DNA of 64,000 nt from Actinomycetota bacterium (GCA_040757835.1 JBFLWJ010000015.1:1-64000), one strand, 5' to 3'; shown: positions 38,885-49,796, counted from the stretch's first letter. A program made the numbers and translations. Notes: a model not told the origin generated them from the sequence alone.

Positions 38885-39994
38885 ATGGCAGATTATTACG
38901 ATATCCTCGGTGTGACCCGGGGAGCCGACCAGGAAGAGATCAAACGCGCTTACCGCCGGCTGGCACGCCTCCACCATCCCGATGTCAGCGAAGAGGAGGG
39001 CGACGGGGGCGACCGCTTCAAGGAGATCAGCCAGGCCTACGAGGTCCTGAGCGATCCGGAGAAGCGACGCCGTTACGATATATTCGGCGACGAGGGGCTT
39101 GCGTCATCCCCGTTCGGGGACGTCATGGACGGTTTCGGCGGACCGCTCGGGGACATCTTCAACATCTTCTTCGGGAGGGGTCAACAGCAGTCCGCCCATG
39201 TGCCGCGGCGGGGTAGCGACCTCCTCACGGTAGTGGAGGTGACCCTGTCAGAGGCCTTCAGCGGTACTACGCGCCAGATCGAGATGCCGCGCCACGACAC
39301 CTGCGCAGAATGCGGCGGCACAGGCCTGGACAAGGGTTACGGGCGCGACCTCTGCCCCGATTGTGGAGGTGAAGGAAGGTCGGTGCACACCCGCCGCAGC
39401 ACATTCGGCACGTTCTCTTCCACCACCACCTGCCGCCGTTGTGGCGGCAGCGGCGAGATAAACACCCACCCCTGCCCCGCTTGCGGAGGGGAGGGCTACA
39501 AGGGAATAGTGGACAACATCGAGGTCAAACTGCCAGCCGGAGTGGATAACGGTGACCGCATCCGCCTCAACGGACGCGGGGAGGCTGGACGTCTGGGGGG
39601 GCCGCCCGGCGATCTCTATGTCGAGGTGAGGGTGGGGGAGCACGAGACCTTCACCCGCCACGGCCGGGATCTTCACGCCCTGGTGAGCATAGACATATCC
39701 GAGGCCGCCCTGGGCACCGATATCGACGTGCCGACACTCAACGGAGTGGAAAACCTCCACGTACCCGCGGGGAGCCAGCCCGGGGAGGTCTTCAGGCTCA
39801 AGGGCAAGGGCATGCCGAGCGTGCGCGCGCACGGCCACGGCGACCTCTATCTCACTTTGGAGGTGCGCGTGCCGCGCAGACTCAGCGCGGAGCAGAAAAG
39901 GCTGATGAAGGAGTTCCAGCGCATCGAGTCCGAGAAGAAGGACGCGCCCGGCCTCGTCGGGCGCCTGCGCAAGGTGATAAGGCAGGATTATTGA
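38885..39994 (+). CDS. dnaJ: molecular chaperone DnaJ
   Basis: Hsp40 co-chaperone of 369 residues. The J domain has [31 protein letters not shown] with the HPD motif. A Gly/Phe-rich linker follows ([16 protein letters not shown]). Four CxxCxGxG zinc repeats are present ([32 protein letters not shown]), then the C-terminal substrate-binding domain. It lies in the HrcA-controlled operon; the hrcA-dnaJ-rsmE order matches the second DnaJ of Actinomycetota. Confidence 0.96.
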   Translation: MADYYDILGVTRGADQEEIKRAYRRLARLHHPDVSEEEGDGGDRFKEISQAYEVLSDPEKRRRYDIFGDEGLASSPFGDVMDGFGGPLGDIFNIFFGRGQQQSAHVPRRGSDLLTVVEVTLSEAFSGTTRQIEMPRHDTCAECGGTGLDKGYGRDLCPDCGGEGRSVHTRRSTFGTFSSTTTCRRCGGSGEINTHPCPACGGEGYKGIVDNIEVKLPAGVDNGDRIRLNGRGEAGRLGGPPGDLYVEVRVGEHETFTRHGRDLHALVSIDISEAALGTDIDVPTLNGVENLHVPAGSQPGEVFRLKGKGMPSVRAHGHGDLYLTLEVRVPRRLSAEQKRLMKEFQRIESEKKDAPGLVGRLRKVIRQDY

Positions 39995-40719
39995 CCACCC
40001 CCAGGTTCTATGTCTCCAGCGACGCCCTGCGCTCGGGGGGTCTGTGCATCGAGGGTGAAGACCATCACCACGCCAGCCGGGTCCTCAGGATGAAAAAGGG
40101 CGATATGGTGTTGCTCATGGACGGAAAGGGATGCGTCGGCCACGGCAAGGTCAGCGCCATCGACGCGGCGTGCATGAGAGTGGAAGTGGCGTATATAAGC
40201 GACGTACCGCAGGAGCGGCCCCGCCTCCATCTCTTCCAGGGACTTCCCCACGGCAGCAAGATGGACGACGTGGTGCACTGGGGGGTTGAGTTGGGAGCGG
40301 CATCGCTGGTACCCTTCCTGAGTTCCCGCACCGGCTCGGTGGACGCGCCGCAGACGAGGCGGTTGGTAAGGTGGCGCAGGATAGCCCGGGAGGCGGCCAG
40401 GGTCGCCGGTCGCGCCTATATTCCGGAGATCGAAGCGGTCAATGCATGGCCGCAGGCCATGGAGGGATTACGCCGCATGGATATGGCCCTGTTCGCGGAT
40501 GAAAAAGGCGGCTGCAGGCCCGCGGAGGCACTCGTGAACGCAAATCCCCTGGACCTGGGACTCGTCGTCGGGCCCGAGGGCGGTTTCTCCGCCGCGGAAC
40601 GTGAGGAGCTATTGGCGCTGGGCGCGCACCCGGTCACCCTCGGTGCCAGCGTTATGCGCACGGAGACGGCGGGCATGGTGCTGCTGGCGGCGGTGAGGTG
40701 CCGCTATGGGCTGCTGTGA
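39991..40719 (+). CDS. rsmE: 16S rRNA m3U1498 methyltransferase RsmE
   Basis: SPOUT methyltransferase of 242 residues. The N-terminal PUA-like part has [17 protein letters not shown]. The knot region has [17 protein letters not shown] and [19 protein letters not shown], which bind S-adenosylmethionine. TTG start, overlapping the dnaJ stop by four bases (translational coupling). Confidence 0.93.
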   Translation: MTTPRFYVSSDALRSGGLCIEGEDHHHASRVLRMKKGDMVLLMDGKGCVGHGKVSAIDAACMRVEVAYISDVPQERPRLHLFQGLPHGSKMDDVVHWGVELGAASLVPFLSSRTGSVDAPQTRRLVRWRRIAREAARVAGRAYIPEIEAVNAWPQAMEGLRRMDMALFADEKGGCRPAEALVNANPLDLGLVVGPEGGFSAAEREELLALGAHPVTLGASVMRTETAGMVLLAAVRCRYGLL

Positions 40720-40727
40720 GGCGCGGC

Positions 40728-41987
40728 ATGGCTAAGGTAGCAGTTTACACCATAGGTTGCAAGGTGAACCAGGCGGAGAGCGAAGAGCTGAAGTCGGCCC
40801 TTGCCGAGCACGGCCATGCCGTGATCGCCGATGCCGCGGCCGCCGACCTGTGCGTGGTAAACACCTGCACGGTAACGGCAGAGAGCGACCGCAAGTGCCG
40901 AAAGCTGCTGAGGGCGCTGTGGCGGCGGGGCGCGCCGTCCCTGGTGGCCGCGGGGTGTTATGCGGAGGTCAATCCCGGCGACCTTGAGGGCCTGCCCGGC
41001 GTGGTAAGGGTCATCCCCAACGCCCGCAAAAAGGACTGGGTGCGGGAGATCCTGTCCCTGCTGCCGGACGAAAAAGACGGAAAGGCGGAGGCCATACCTC
41101 ACCGCACGCGGGCCTTCATCAAGGTCCAGGACGGATGCGAGCGAGGGTGTTCTTACTGCATCGTGCCGCGCGCGCGCGGGAAGGAGAGTTCGCGCGGGCC
41201 CGCCGAGGCACTGCGGGCCATCTCCAAGTGCGTCGCCGGTGGCGCACGTGAGGTGGTGTTGTGCGGTGTCAACCTGGGGCGGTACGACGGGGGCGCCGGC
41301 AGGGACCTGGCATACCTGGTGCGCGAGGTCCTGAGGGCCGGCGAGGGCTTCCGGGTCAGGTTAAGCTCCATCGAGCTCGAGGACCTGCGCACGGAATGGA
41401 TAGAGGAATGGTCGCGGGAGGGGCGTGTATGCCCCCATCTCCACCTGCCCCTTCAAAGCGGGGACTCGGATATCCTCGCCGATATGGGGCGTGGGTACGG
41501 CGCACGGGAATACATCACAGCGGTTGAAGGAGTGCGCGAGGCATGGCCGTGTGCCGCCCTTACCACCGAGGTCATGGTGGGCTATCCAGGAGAGAGCGAG
41601 GACGCCTTCAGGAACACCGTGGAGGTGCTTTCGAGGGCCATGCCGTCCCGGGTGCATGTATTCCGTTTCTCACCGCGTCCTGGAACCGCGGCCTGGGACC
41701 GTGCCGGACGGCCGGGTCCGGGATGCATGGAAGAGCGCTCGGCGGTCCTGCGCGAGCTGGCGGAGGAATGGCGCTTGCGCCATATTGAGGAACACGTCGG
41801 AGCGATGCGACAGTTACTGGTGGAGAAGCTGGAGCGCAACGCTGAAGGCAGGACGGCGTTCGGCACCACCGAGGACTTTATCAAGGGCACCGTCACCGAC
41901 CCGCCACCGCAGGTTGAACCGGGCCATATCGTGCCGGTAAGGATAAGCGGCGTGACGGGAGGAAGGGCCTTGATGGAGGCGGTGTGA
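40728..41987 (+). CDS. mtaB: tRNA t6A37 methylthiotransferase MtaB
   Basis: Radical-SAM enzyme converting t6A37 to ms2t6A37, 419 residues. The N-terminal domain has YTIGCKVNQAESEEL, VVNTCTVT and AAGCYAEV, with auxiliary-cluster cysteines. The radical SAM motif is VQDGCERGCSYCIVPRARG. GCKVNQAES is the MtaB-type signature, distinct from RimO at 14.8 kb. The C-terminal TRAM domain ends the protein. ATG 40728 gives the family N-terminus; upstream codons overlap rsmE. Confidence 0.93.
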   Translation: MAKVAVYTIGCKVNQAESEELKSALAEHGHAVIADAAAADLCVVNTCTVTAESDRKCRKLLRALWRRGAPSLVAAGCYAEVNPGDLEGLPGVVRVIPNARKKDWVREILSLLPDEKDGKAEAIPHRTRAFIKVQDGCERGCSYCIVPRARGKESSRGPAEALRAISKCVAGGAREVVLCGVNLGRYDGGAGRDLAYLVREVLRAGEGFRVRLSSIELEDLRTEWIEEWSREGRVCPHLHLPLQSGDSDILADMGRGYGAREYITAVEGVREAWPCAALTTEVMVGYPGESEDAFRNTVEVLSRAMPSRVHVFRFSPRPGTAAWDRAGRPGPGCMEERSAVLRELAEEWRLRHIEEHVGAMRQLLVEKLERNAEGRTAFGTTEDFIKGTVTDPPPQVEPGHIVPVRISGVTGGRALMEAV

Positions 41988-42052
41988 GCATGGCGGACTG
42001 GATGGCCGGACTGCGAACTCCTGTGCGAGAATGGTATGAGAGGAGCATGTAC

Positions 42053-42397
42053 ATGGAAGACTGTATCTTCTGCAAGATAGCGAGCGGCCAGATGAAGGCA
42101 GACGTCCTTTACGAGGACGAAGAGGTGATCGCCTTCCGCGATATCAACCCGCAGGCTCCCGTGCATTTTCTGGTGGTGCCGAAGCGCCACCTGGCCTCCG
42201 CCCTCGACCTGGGACCGGAAGACACCGGGCTGCTTTACGAGATGTTCGATGCTGCCAGGAAGGTGGCGGAAGCCGAGGGCATCGCGGAGAGCGGGATGCG
42301 CATCCTCACCAACGTCGGCAAGTCCGCGGAGCAGATAGTCCTGCACCTTCACTTCCATGTCCTGGGCGGCAGGCGGTTGCAATGGCCTCCGGGATAA
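42053..42397 (+). CDS. hinT: HIT-family hydrolase (HinT-like)
   Basis: A 114-residue purine nucleoside phosphoramidase-type histidine-triad protein. CIFCKIASGQMKADVLYEDEEVIAFRDINPQAPVHFLVVPKRH gives the HIT fold. The triad is in VLHLHFHVLGG, and the end GGRRLQWPPG is characteristic of the HinT/PKCI branch. ATG 42053 is eight bases after GAGAGGAG; ATG 42047 is too close to that site. Confidence 0.93.
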   Translation: MEDCIFCKIASGQMKADVLYEDEEVIAFRDINPQAPVHFLVVPKRHLASALDLGPEDTGLLYEMFDAARKVAEAEGIAESGMRILTNVGKSAEQIVLHLHFHVLGGRRLQWPPG

Positions 42398-42428
42398 TGA
42401 AACAGGCGGCGGTGGCCGAATAGTATTC

Positions 42429-43436
<1,008 letters not shown>

Positions 43437-43460
43437 GAGGCCACGGCGTGGTGATGCGGC

Positions 43461-45563
43461 ATGGAAGTTAAGGACAGCCCTAAAGGGAAGGACCCCTGGT
43501 ACCGTTCCCTGGTGCCTTCCAGCGGCGAGAAGAGGGCACTCCTCCTCTCCCTGGCCCTGCTACTGGTGATACTGGTGATGCTCGTACTGGAGTACGTGCC
43601 CAGGGTGGCCCGTTTCGAGGCAGGAAAGCCGAGCGCGGAGACGGTCATCTCGTCGCGGGATTTCAGCGTGGTGGACGAGGAGGCCACACAGGCAGCGCGT
43701 GAGGAAGAGCGCAGGCGCAAGGAGAGCCTCTTCATAGACGACGAGATGAACCGGGAGGCCATCTCGGAGCTGGGGGCCTTCTTCGAGCTCGTCCGGGAGG
43801 TGGACGCCCAGGAAGGAACCGTAGCCGGCAAGGTATCAACGCTGCTGAAGCAGGAGGGCCTGGACGTAAGTTTCGATACGCTGGAGACGATGCTCAACGC
43901 ATCAGAGGAGGAGTACTCCGTCATCTATGCCGCGGCTGTGGACCTGCTCAACACGGCCATGTCGAGCCCGGTCTCCGTGGACAACCTGGAGAGCCGGAGA
44001 GACGAGATAATCCAGCGGGCGGAGACCACGTCCCTGGGCCGCGATACCCGGCAGGCGGCCGGAGAACTGGCGGCGGCCTTTCTCATCCCCAATACCGCCT
44101 ACACCTCCGCCACCATCGCGAGGGACAGCGAGGCGGCCGCGAACAGTATCGAACCGGTGACGGTGAACTTCAGCGCGGGGCAGAAGATCGTCGAGAAGGG
44201 CGAGATCATAAACGAACTCACCCTGGCCAGCCTGAGCGAGGCGGGCGCGCTCTCTCCGGTCGGCAACTACCAGCAGGTGCTGGGCATCTCCATCATGGCG
44301 CTTGTCCTCTACGTGATGGCCCTCGTCTTCTTCAAGCGGCTGCGCCCCGAGATCGCACGCAACTGGAGGGTGGTGGCCATGATCTGCCTGGTCTTCCTCG
44401 CTTTCTGCCTGGCCTGCCGCTTCATCGCCATCTTCATGGACGAGAACCCCCTGTGGGGGTATCTCATCCCCCTGGCCCTGGTCGGGCTGCTCCTGGCGAT
44501 ACTCCTCGACGACCTGGTGGCCCTGTTCATGGTGGTCCTGGGCGGCGTGCTCACCGGCCTCTTCGTAAAAGGGAACATCTATATCACCTTCGCGGCGCTG
44601 CTGGGGGGCCTCGCCGGAGCGCTCCTGGTCACGGCCATCAAGAAGCGCGAGGACCTCTTCCGCGTCGCCGTCGAGATATCACTGATCCTGGCGGTCATCT
44701 CCATGATCACCGCCAGCCTTATCAAGGACTTCACTTTCGTGGTCTATGCGGGCCTGTTGGGTATGGGCAACGGTGCCTTCACGGCGGTCTTCGCCCTCGG
44801 CTCCCTGCCCCTGCTGGAGAGGATCTCCGGCATAACCACCCCCATGCGCCTGCTGGAACTGGCGTCTCCGGACCAGCCCCTCATGAGGGAGCTGGTATCG
44901 AAGGCCCCCGGGACCTACAGCCACAGCGTCATCGTGGGCAACCTCGCCAACGCAGCCGCCCTCGAGATCGGAGCCGATGCCGCACTGGCCAGGGTCGGGT
45001 CCTACTACCACGACGTCGGAAAGATCAAGCGCTCCAGTTTCTTCGTCGAGAACCAGCCTTCCGGATACAACGGCCACTATAACCTCAAGCCCAACCTCAG
45101 CGCCCTGGTGATCACGGCCCACGTCAGGGAGGGCGTTGAACTGGCGCGGGAATACGGCCTCCCCGAAGAGGTCACCGACATCATCAGGCAGCACCACGGC
45201 ACCTCCCTGGTCCGTTACTTTTACGCCCTGGCCCTCGAGCAGGGCGAGTCCGCGGAAAAGGCCACCGAGACCCGCTTCCGCTACCCGGGAGAGAAACCCC
45301 AGAGCAAGGAGGCGGCCCTGGTCATGCTGGCGGACGCCATGGAGGCGGCGGCAAAGGCACTGGAGAAACCGACGCCGGTCAAACTGGAACAGCTCATGCA
45401 TTCCATAATCGAGGACCGCCTGGAGGACGGGCAGCTCAGCGAGTCGAATATGACCATGGGAGACCTGGAGAAGACGGGGAAGACTTTCGTGCGCATCCTC
45501 TCCAGCATGTATCATGAGCGTATCGAATACCCATCGCTGGTCAGGGAGGAAGGCATACCGTGA
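43461..45563 (+). CDS. pgpH: 7TM-HD family c-di-AMP phosphodiesterase (PgpH-like)
   Basis: A 700-residue membrane protein. One N-terminal membrane helix (about residues 25-45) is followed by an extracellular 7TMR-HDED sensor region of about 220 residues. A bundle of seven hydrophobic segments spans about 280-470. The cytoplasmic HD domain has APGTYSHSVIVGNLANAAA, SYYHDVGKIKRSSFF (HD pair near residue 515), ALVITAHVREGVELA and IIRQHHGTSLVRYFY. The family hydrolyses c-di-AMP. Location between phoH and ybeY matches B. subtilis YqfF/PgpH. The stop overlaps ybeY by four bases. Confidence 0.92.
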   Translation: MEVKDSPKGKDPWYRSLVPSSGEKRALLLSLALLLVILVMLVLEYVPRVARFEAGKPSAETVISSRDFSVVDEEATQAAREEERRRKESLFIDDEMNREAISELGAFFELVREVDAQEGTVAGKVSTLLKQEGLDVSFDTLETMLNASEEEYSVIYAAAVDLLNTAMSSPVSVDNLESRRDEIIQRAETTSLGRDTRQAAGELAAAFLIPNTAYTSATIARDSEAAANSIEPVTVNFSAGQKIVEKGEIINELTLASLSEAGALSPVGNYQQVLGISIMALVLYVMALVFFKRLRPEIARNWRVVAMICLVFLAFCLACRFIAIFMDENPLWGYLIPLALVGLLLAILLDDLVALFMVVLGGVLTGLFVKGNIYITFAALLGGLAGALLVTAIKKREDLFRVAVEISLILAVISMITASLIKDFTFVVYAGLLGMGNGAFTAVFALGSLPLLERISGITTPMRLLELASPDQPLMRELVSKAPGTYSHSVIVGNLANAAALEIGADAALARVGSYYHDVGKIKRSSFFVENQPSGYNGHYNLKPNLSALVITAHVREGVELAREYGLPEEVTDIIRQHHGTSLVRYFYALALEQGESAEKATETRFRYPGEKPQSKEAALVMLADAMEAAAKALEKPTPVKLEQLMHSIIEDRLEDGQLSESNMTMGDLEKTGKTFVRILSSMYHERIEYPSLVREEGIP

Positions 45564-45994
45564 AGGTCTCCTTGAACCGGGCCGAGGCCCTCGGGGCCGC
45601 CGGCAGGTCGCTCAGGAAGAGCTGCCTGAAGGTGATGCGGGCCGAGGGGGCGCGCAGGGACACCGTGGTCTCGGTAACGGTACTGGACGAAGCGGAGATG
45701 AGCGAACTGAACCGGCGTTACCTCTCGCGGCAGGGGCCCACGGACGTGCTGGCGTTCCCCCTCGGGGAGGACAGCGAGGAAGGATATCTTCTTGGAGATG
45801 TGCTCATCTGCCCGCAACTCATACTTGCAAGGAGAGGCGAGTACGGGGTAGTTAAGGGAAGGGAGCTGGATTTCGTGGCCGCACATGGAGTGCTGCACCT
45901 GCTGGGCTATGATGACGGCGACGACGAGGGGGCCGCCATCATGGACAGGCGGCTGAGGGAGGTCCTGGGGCTGCCGGGGGGCGATGCGGGATGA
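45560..45994 (+). CDS. ybeY: endoribonuclease YbeY (altered third zinc ligand)
   Basis: UPF0054 rRNA-maturation RNase, 144 residues. LNRRYLSRQGPTDVLAFPLGE and LGDVLICPQLILARR are family segments. The zinc site reads HGVLHLLGYDDGDDEG. The first two His are present, but the third ligand, normally His in the HGxLHLxGYDH signature, is Asp here. Asp can still bind zinc, so activity is uncertain rather than excluded. GTG start 45560 overlaps pgpH. It is followed by the CNNM gene with a four-base overlap. Confidence 0.9.
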   Translation: MKVSLNRAEALGAAGRSLRKSCLKVMRAEGARRDTVVSVTVLDEAEMSELNRRYLSRQGPTDVLAFPLGEDSEEGYLLGDVLICPQLILARRGEYGVVKGRELDFVAAHGVLHLLGYDDGDDEGAAIMDRRLREVLGLPGGDAG

Positions 45995-47319
45995 CCGCGG
46001 GCATGGGCTTCGCGTTGATGGCCACACCGGTTGCCGCGGAGGTGAGCGGCGGAGAGTTGGCGTGGCGCATCGGCGCGCTGGTGGCGCTGCTCATCGTGGC
46101 GGCATTTCTGGCAGCGGCGGAGATATCCCTGGTGAGCGTGAACCGTTTCCGCATCCGCTCCCTGCGCGACGAGGGAAACCGCAGAGCGGAGAAGCTGGAC
46201 AGGCTGCTGGAGCAGCCGAACCGCTTCCTGTCGACGATACTCATGCTCACCCTCCTGGTCCAGGTGGGAGCTTCTTCCATCGCCACCGGCCTCGCCCTCA
46301 GTTTCGACCTCCCGGTGGCGGCGGCCATAGCCACGGGCGCGATGACCTTCCTTATCTTCATCTTCTCGGAGATGGCCCCGAAGACATATGCCACCAACCA
46401 CACCGAGAAGGTGGCCCTGGCCCTCGCCCCTTCCGTAAACCTCCTGTCGAAGGTCTTCTACCCCGTGGTGAGGGTACTGATCCTCATCTCCAACGGGGTC
46501 ATCAGGATATTCGGAGGCAAGACCATCAAGGAAGGCCCTTTCGTAACGGAAGGTGACATAAAAGCACTGGTCAGCGCGGCCGAGGAGCAGGACGTCATCG
46601 AGGAGGAGGAGAAGAAGCTAATCCACTCGATCTTCGAGTTCGGCGACACCCTGGTACGCGAGGTGATGATCCCCCGCACGGACATGGTAATGCTGGACGA
46701 GAACTCCAGCCTCGAGGAATCGCTGGAGGTAATCCTGGGGTCCGGGTTTTCGCGCATACCCGTGTACCGGGGGGACTTCGACCACATCGTCGGCGTGCTC
46801 TACGCCAAGGACCTTTTGCCCTATCTTAAGCGGGGGGAGAGCGATGTCCGGCCGCGCGAGTTCCTGCGCGAGGCGTATTTCATCCCTGAGACCAAGCGGG
46901 TCAGCGAGCTCCTCACCGAACTGCGCACCCTCACCATCCATATGGCCATCGTGCTCGACGAGTATGGCGGCACCTCGGGGCTGGTCACCATCGAGGACCT
47001 GCTCGAGGAGATCGTGGGGGAGATCTTCGACGAGTACGACAGCGCCCTGGAGCTCTACGAGAGCCTGGGGAACGGCAGATATTCCTTTGACGCCCGCATC
47101 TCCATCGATGACTTAAACGAGCTGCTGTGCACAGAGCTGCCTGCCCACGAGTGGGACACCCTGGGCGGCCTCATGTACAACCTCATGGGAAAGATACCAA
47201 AACAAGGAGAAGCGGTGGAGTTCGAGGGCATGCGCCTGACCGCGCAGAAGGTGGTCGGCAGGCGCATATACAAGGTGCTCCTCGAGGTCCTTGACCGGGA
47301 GGAATGTGACGAAAGGTAG
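45991..47319 (+). CDS. CNNM/CorC-family membrane protein with CBS domains
   Basis: A 442-residue hemolysin-C-like protein. A DUF21/CNNM membrane domain (about residues 20-190) contains AAEISLVSVNRFRIRSL and FIFSEMAPKTYATNH. Two CBS domains follow (about 205-330: VREVMIPRTDMVML, IPVYRGDFDHIVGVLYAKDLL, IVLDEYGGTSGLVTIEDLLEEIVGEI). The C-terminal CorC_HlyC domain holds HEWDTLGGLMYNLMGKIP. Related proteins act in Mg2+ or Co2+ export. The adjacent ybeY is a conserved neighbour. Confidence 0.91.
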   Translation: MTAGMGFALMATPVAAEVSGGELAWRIGALVALLIVAAFLAAAEISLVSVNRFRIRSLRDEGNRRAEKLDRLLEQPNRFLSTILMLTLLVQVGASSIATGLALSFDLPVAAAIATGAMTFLIFIFSEMAPKTYATNHTEKVALALAPSVNLLSKVFYPVVRVLILISNGVIRIFGGKTIKEGPFVTEGDIKALVSAAEEQDVIEEEEKKLIHSIFEFGDTLVREVMIPRTDMVMLDENSSLEESLEVILGSGFSRIPVYRGDFDHIVGVLYAKDLLPYLKRGESDVRPREFLREAYFIPETKRVSELLTELRTLTIHMAIVLDEYGGTSGLVTIEDLLEEIVGEIFDEYDSALELYESLGNGRYSFDARISIDDLNELLCTELPAHEWDTLGGLMYNLMGKIPKQGEAVEFEGMRLTAQKVVGRRIYKVLLEVLDREECDER

Positions 47320-48121
47320 GGGGTCGGGAGCGGGGCGGAGCGCGGGCGGCCAGGAGTTCCCGCACGCGTGGTCCGATGCCGGCGGTTTCCTGGGCGAGGG
47401 GATGGGGCTGGTCTTCACGGACCGTCACGGCGGTTTCAGCTCACCGCCCTACGATACCCTTAACCTCGCTTTCCATACCGGGGACGACGGAGCCGTTATC
47501 GTGCGAAACCGCATGGTGGTCTCGCATGCGCTGGGCATAGCGCCGCGGGATTTCGTCTACCTCGAGCAGGTGCACGATACCCGCGTAGCCCGGATCACGG
47601 CCCGTCCCGTGCCGTGCGAGGGCGGCGCATCTCCTCCGGTCGTGGAGGGTGCCGACGGCGCCTGCACCGCCGTGCGCGGACTGGCCCTGGCGGTGCTCAC
47701 AGCCGACTGCGTCCCCATCGCCCTGGCGGACGAGTCAATACCCGCGGTAGCCGTGGTCCATGCCGGATGGAAAGGGACCATCGGCGATATAGCCGCAGCT
47801 GCGCTGCGTGCCATGGGGGCCGATCCGCGGCGGGTGAAAGCCGTACTGGGGCCGTCTATCGCACCGTGCTGCTACGAAGTGGATGAAGGCAGAGCCGGTC
47901 TCTTCGTCGAAAGATATGGAGAGAAAAGCGAGGTCGTAACGGGGAAGGCGGGAAGGAACCTTGATCTCGTGAGGGCGAACGCCCTCAACCTGATGGAAGC
48001 AGGGGTCAGGGAGGAGAACCTGCTGGCGGTCGGCGGATGTACCTGTTGTGACGGCCGATATTTCTCTTTCCGAAGGGATGGCGTGACCGGCAGGCAGGGC
48101 GCCTTCGTCTTCCTGCGCTGA
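47306..48121 (+). CDS. pgeF: purine nucleoside phosphorylase / multicopper-polyphenol-oxidase-like PgeF (YfiH)
   Basis: A 271-residue YfiH/DUF152 protein. Zinc-site His/Cys motifs are YLEQVHDT, TADCVPIAL and VVHAGWKGTIGDI; GPSIAPCCYEV and CTCCDGRYFSFRRDG are also conserved. The family has purine nucleoside phosphorylase activity and, in E. coli, a peptidoglycan-editing role. GTG 47306 behind GGGAGG is chosen; TTG 47291 is an alternative, both overlapping the CNNM gene. In Actinomycetota this gene usually follows ftsZ and precedes yggS, but ftsZ is not here. Confidence 0.9.
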   Translation: MTKGRGSGAGRSAGGQEFPHAWSDAGGFLGEGMGLVFTDRHGGFSSPPYDTLNLAFHTGDDGAVIVRNRMVVSHALGIAPRDFVYLEQVHDTRVARITARPVPCEGGASPPVVEGADGACTAVRGLALAVLTADCVPIALADESIPAVAVVHAGWKGTIGDIAAAALRAMGADPRRVKAVLGPSIAPCCYEVDEGRAGLFVERYGEKSEVVTGKAGRNLDLVRANALNLMEAGVREENLLAVGGCTCCDGRYFSFRRDGVTGRQGAFVFLR

Positions 48122-48140
48122 CCGTGGAGAGAGGACCGGA

Positions 48141-48437
48141 GTGGACCTGGCAAGAGCTCATGTCGTGGTATCCGGCAGGGTGCAGGGGGTATATTACCGC
48201 TCCTACGCCGCCGACGCGGCGAGGGAGCTGGGCATCACGGGATGGGTGATGAACACTCCCGGGGGCGACGTTGAGGCGGTCTTCGAGGGAGACAGGGGAG
48301 CGGTGGACAGGATGATCGACTGGTGCTGGAGGGGGTCCCCTTCTTCCAGGGTGGACGACGTGCGGGTGACCTGGGAGGAAGCGACGGGCGAACTCGAGGG
48401 TTTCGACGTGAGATACCGGAACAGAGGTGGCGTATGA
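48141..48437 (+). CDS. acyP: acylphosphatase
   Basis: A 98-residue acylphosphatase hydrolysing carboxyl-phosphate bonds. The signature GRVQGVYYRSYAADAARELG carries the catalytic Arg. GWVMNTPGGDVEAVFEG carries the catalytic Asn. GTG start. The stop overlaps the mgtC-like start by four bases. It interrupts the usual pgeF-yggS adjacency. Confidence 0.92.
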   Translation: MDLARAHVVVSGRVQGVYYRSYAADAARELGITGWVMNTPGGDVEAVFEGDRGAVDRMIDWCWRGSPSSRVDDVRVTWEEATGELEGFDVRYRNRGGV

Positions 48438-49093
48438 CCGAGGCGGAACTCGCGCTCAGGCTGCTCATGGCCGTGGCTTGCGGCGGCCTCATAGGTCTCG
48501 AGCGCGAGAGGGGAGACCGGCCTGCCGGTTTCCGGACCTATATCATGGTATCCCTGGGCGCCGCCCTCTTTACCGCGCTGTCGCTCATAGCCTTTCCCGG
48601 ATCCGATCCAGCCAGGATCGCGGCCCAGGTCGTCGTGGGCATAGGTTTTCTTGGCGTGGGCGTGATCGTGGTCTACGGTGGCACCCACGTGGTCGGGATC
48701 ACCACCGCCGCGACCATGTGGGCTACGGCGGCGGTGGGCATGGCGGCGGGAGCGGGGTACTTTCTTACCTCCCTATACAGCACGGGGATCATCCTGGCTG
48801 TGCTCATAGCCCTGCCCCTGGTGGAGAGCAAAGTGATCGCGCGTTTCCGCAGCCGCAGGCTGTACTTCACCATACGCAGCATGCCGCGTCCGGGACTGGC
48901 GGAGGAGGTGGAGGCCACCCTGGCCCAGTACGGTATCGGGTCGATCCTTCTCAGGTACCAGCAATGCAAAGGGGATTTGAACGAATGTTCCCTCGTCCTG
49001 AGGGTAAACGTGCCGGCCAGGACCGTGCTCCTGGAGGTCATGGAAACCCTGTATCAGATCTACGGAGTGATCTCCGTGAGCTTCGAGGATTGA
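48434..49093 (+). CDS. MgtC/SapB-family membrane protein
   Basis: A 219-residue protein. About four to five hydrophobic segments in the first 135 residues contain the MgtC signature CGGLIGLERERGDRPAGFRTYIMVSLGAALFT, then GIGFLGVGVIV and GITTAATMWATAAVGMAAGAG. The C-terminal soluble ACT-like part (RSMPRPGLAEEVEATLAQYGIG) is the longer MgtC form. Linked in other bacteria to Mg2+ homeostasis and ATP synthase control; the role here is unproven. ATG 48434 overlaps acyP, so they are co-translated. Confidence 0.9.
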   Translation: MTEAELALRLLMAVACGGLIGLERERGDRPAGFRTYIMVSLGAALFTALSLIAFPGSDPARIAAQVVVGIGFLGVGVIVVYGGTHVVGITTAATMWATAAVGMAAGAGYFLTSLYSTGIILAVLIALPLVESKVIARFRSRRLYFTIRSMPRPGLAEEVEATLAQYGIGSILLRYQQCKGDLNECSLVLRVNVPARTVLLEVMETLYQIYGVISVSFED

Positions 49094-49118
49094 CGGCCAT
49101 ACCGGGCAGGTGAGGGGA

Positions 49119-49796
49119 TTGTCCAGTATAGCGGAGAACCTGGACGCGGTGCGCGAGCGCATCGCGCGGGCCGCCGCAAGATCGGGAAGGGATGCGGCCG
49201 ATATCACCCTGGTGGCGGTGAGCAAGGGGAGGACGCTCGAGGCCATCCGCGAGGCCGCACTGGCCGGACAGACCGTCTTCGGTGAGAACCGCGCCCAGGA
49301 GCTGAAGGAGAAGCTCGACCACATGCAGCAAGAGCTGGAGTGGCATTTTATTGGTCATTTGCAGAGGAATAAGGTTAATATGGTGGTAGGCAGAACGGCC
49401 TTGATCCACTCCGTGGACAGCCGGAAGCTCTTGGATGCGGTCGCAGCGCGGGCGGGAGAGCTTGGAACGGTCCAGGATATCCTGCTGCAGGTGAACACCT
49501 CCGGCGAGGAGAGCAAGTACGGCATGGGGGAGGGGGAAGCGGCGGACATACTCGAGCGTGCCCTGTCCCTCCCCTCCTTAAGGGTGCGGGGGCTGATGAC
49601 CATCGCGCCACTGGGGGACGTGGATGATGCACGGAGTTGTTTCAGGCGCTTGCGGGAGCTCCGCGAGACGCTGGCGAGGGATATTGCCCCGCAAGGCCTC
49701 GAGGTCTTGAGCATGGGAATGACCCAGGACTTCGAGGTGGCCCTGGAAGAAGGGGCGAATATGGTCCGTATAGGCACGGCGATATTCGCGGCCTGA
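49119..49796 (+). CDS. PLP homeostasis protein (YggS/PLPBP family)
   Basis: A 225-residue TIM-barrel PLP-binding protein with the cofactor Lys in TLVAVSKGRT. GENRAQELKEKL, WHFIGHLQRNKV and LSMGMTQDFEVALEEGANMVRIGTAIF are family hallmarks. TTG 49119 behind AGGTGAGG gives the usual SSIAENL start; GTG 49110 is an alternative. It sits just upstream of sepF, the standard position in division clusters of Gram-positive bacteria. Confidence 0.92.
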   Translation: MSSIAENLDAVRERIARAAARSGRDAADITLVAVSKGRTLEAIREAALAGQTVFGENRAQELKEKLDHMQQELEWHFIGHLQRNKVNMVVGRTALIHSVDSRKLLDAVAARAGELGTVQDILLQVNTSGEESKYGMGEGEAADILERALSLPSLRVRGLMTIAPLGDVDDARSCFRRLRELRETLARDIAPQGLEVLSMGMTQDFEVALEEGANMVRIGTAIFAA

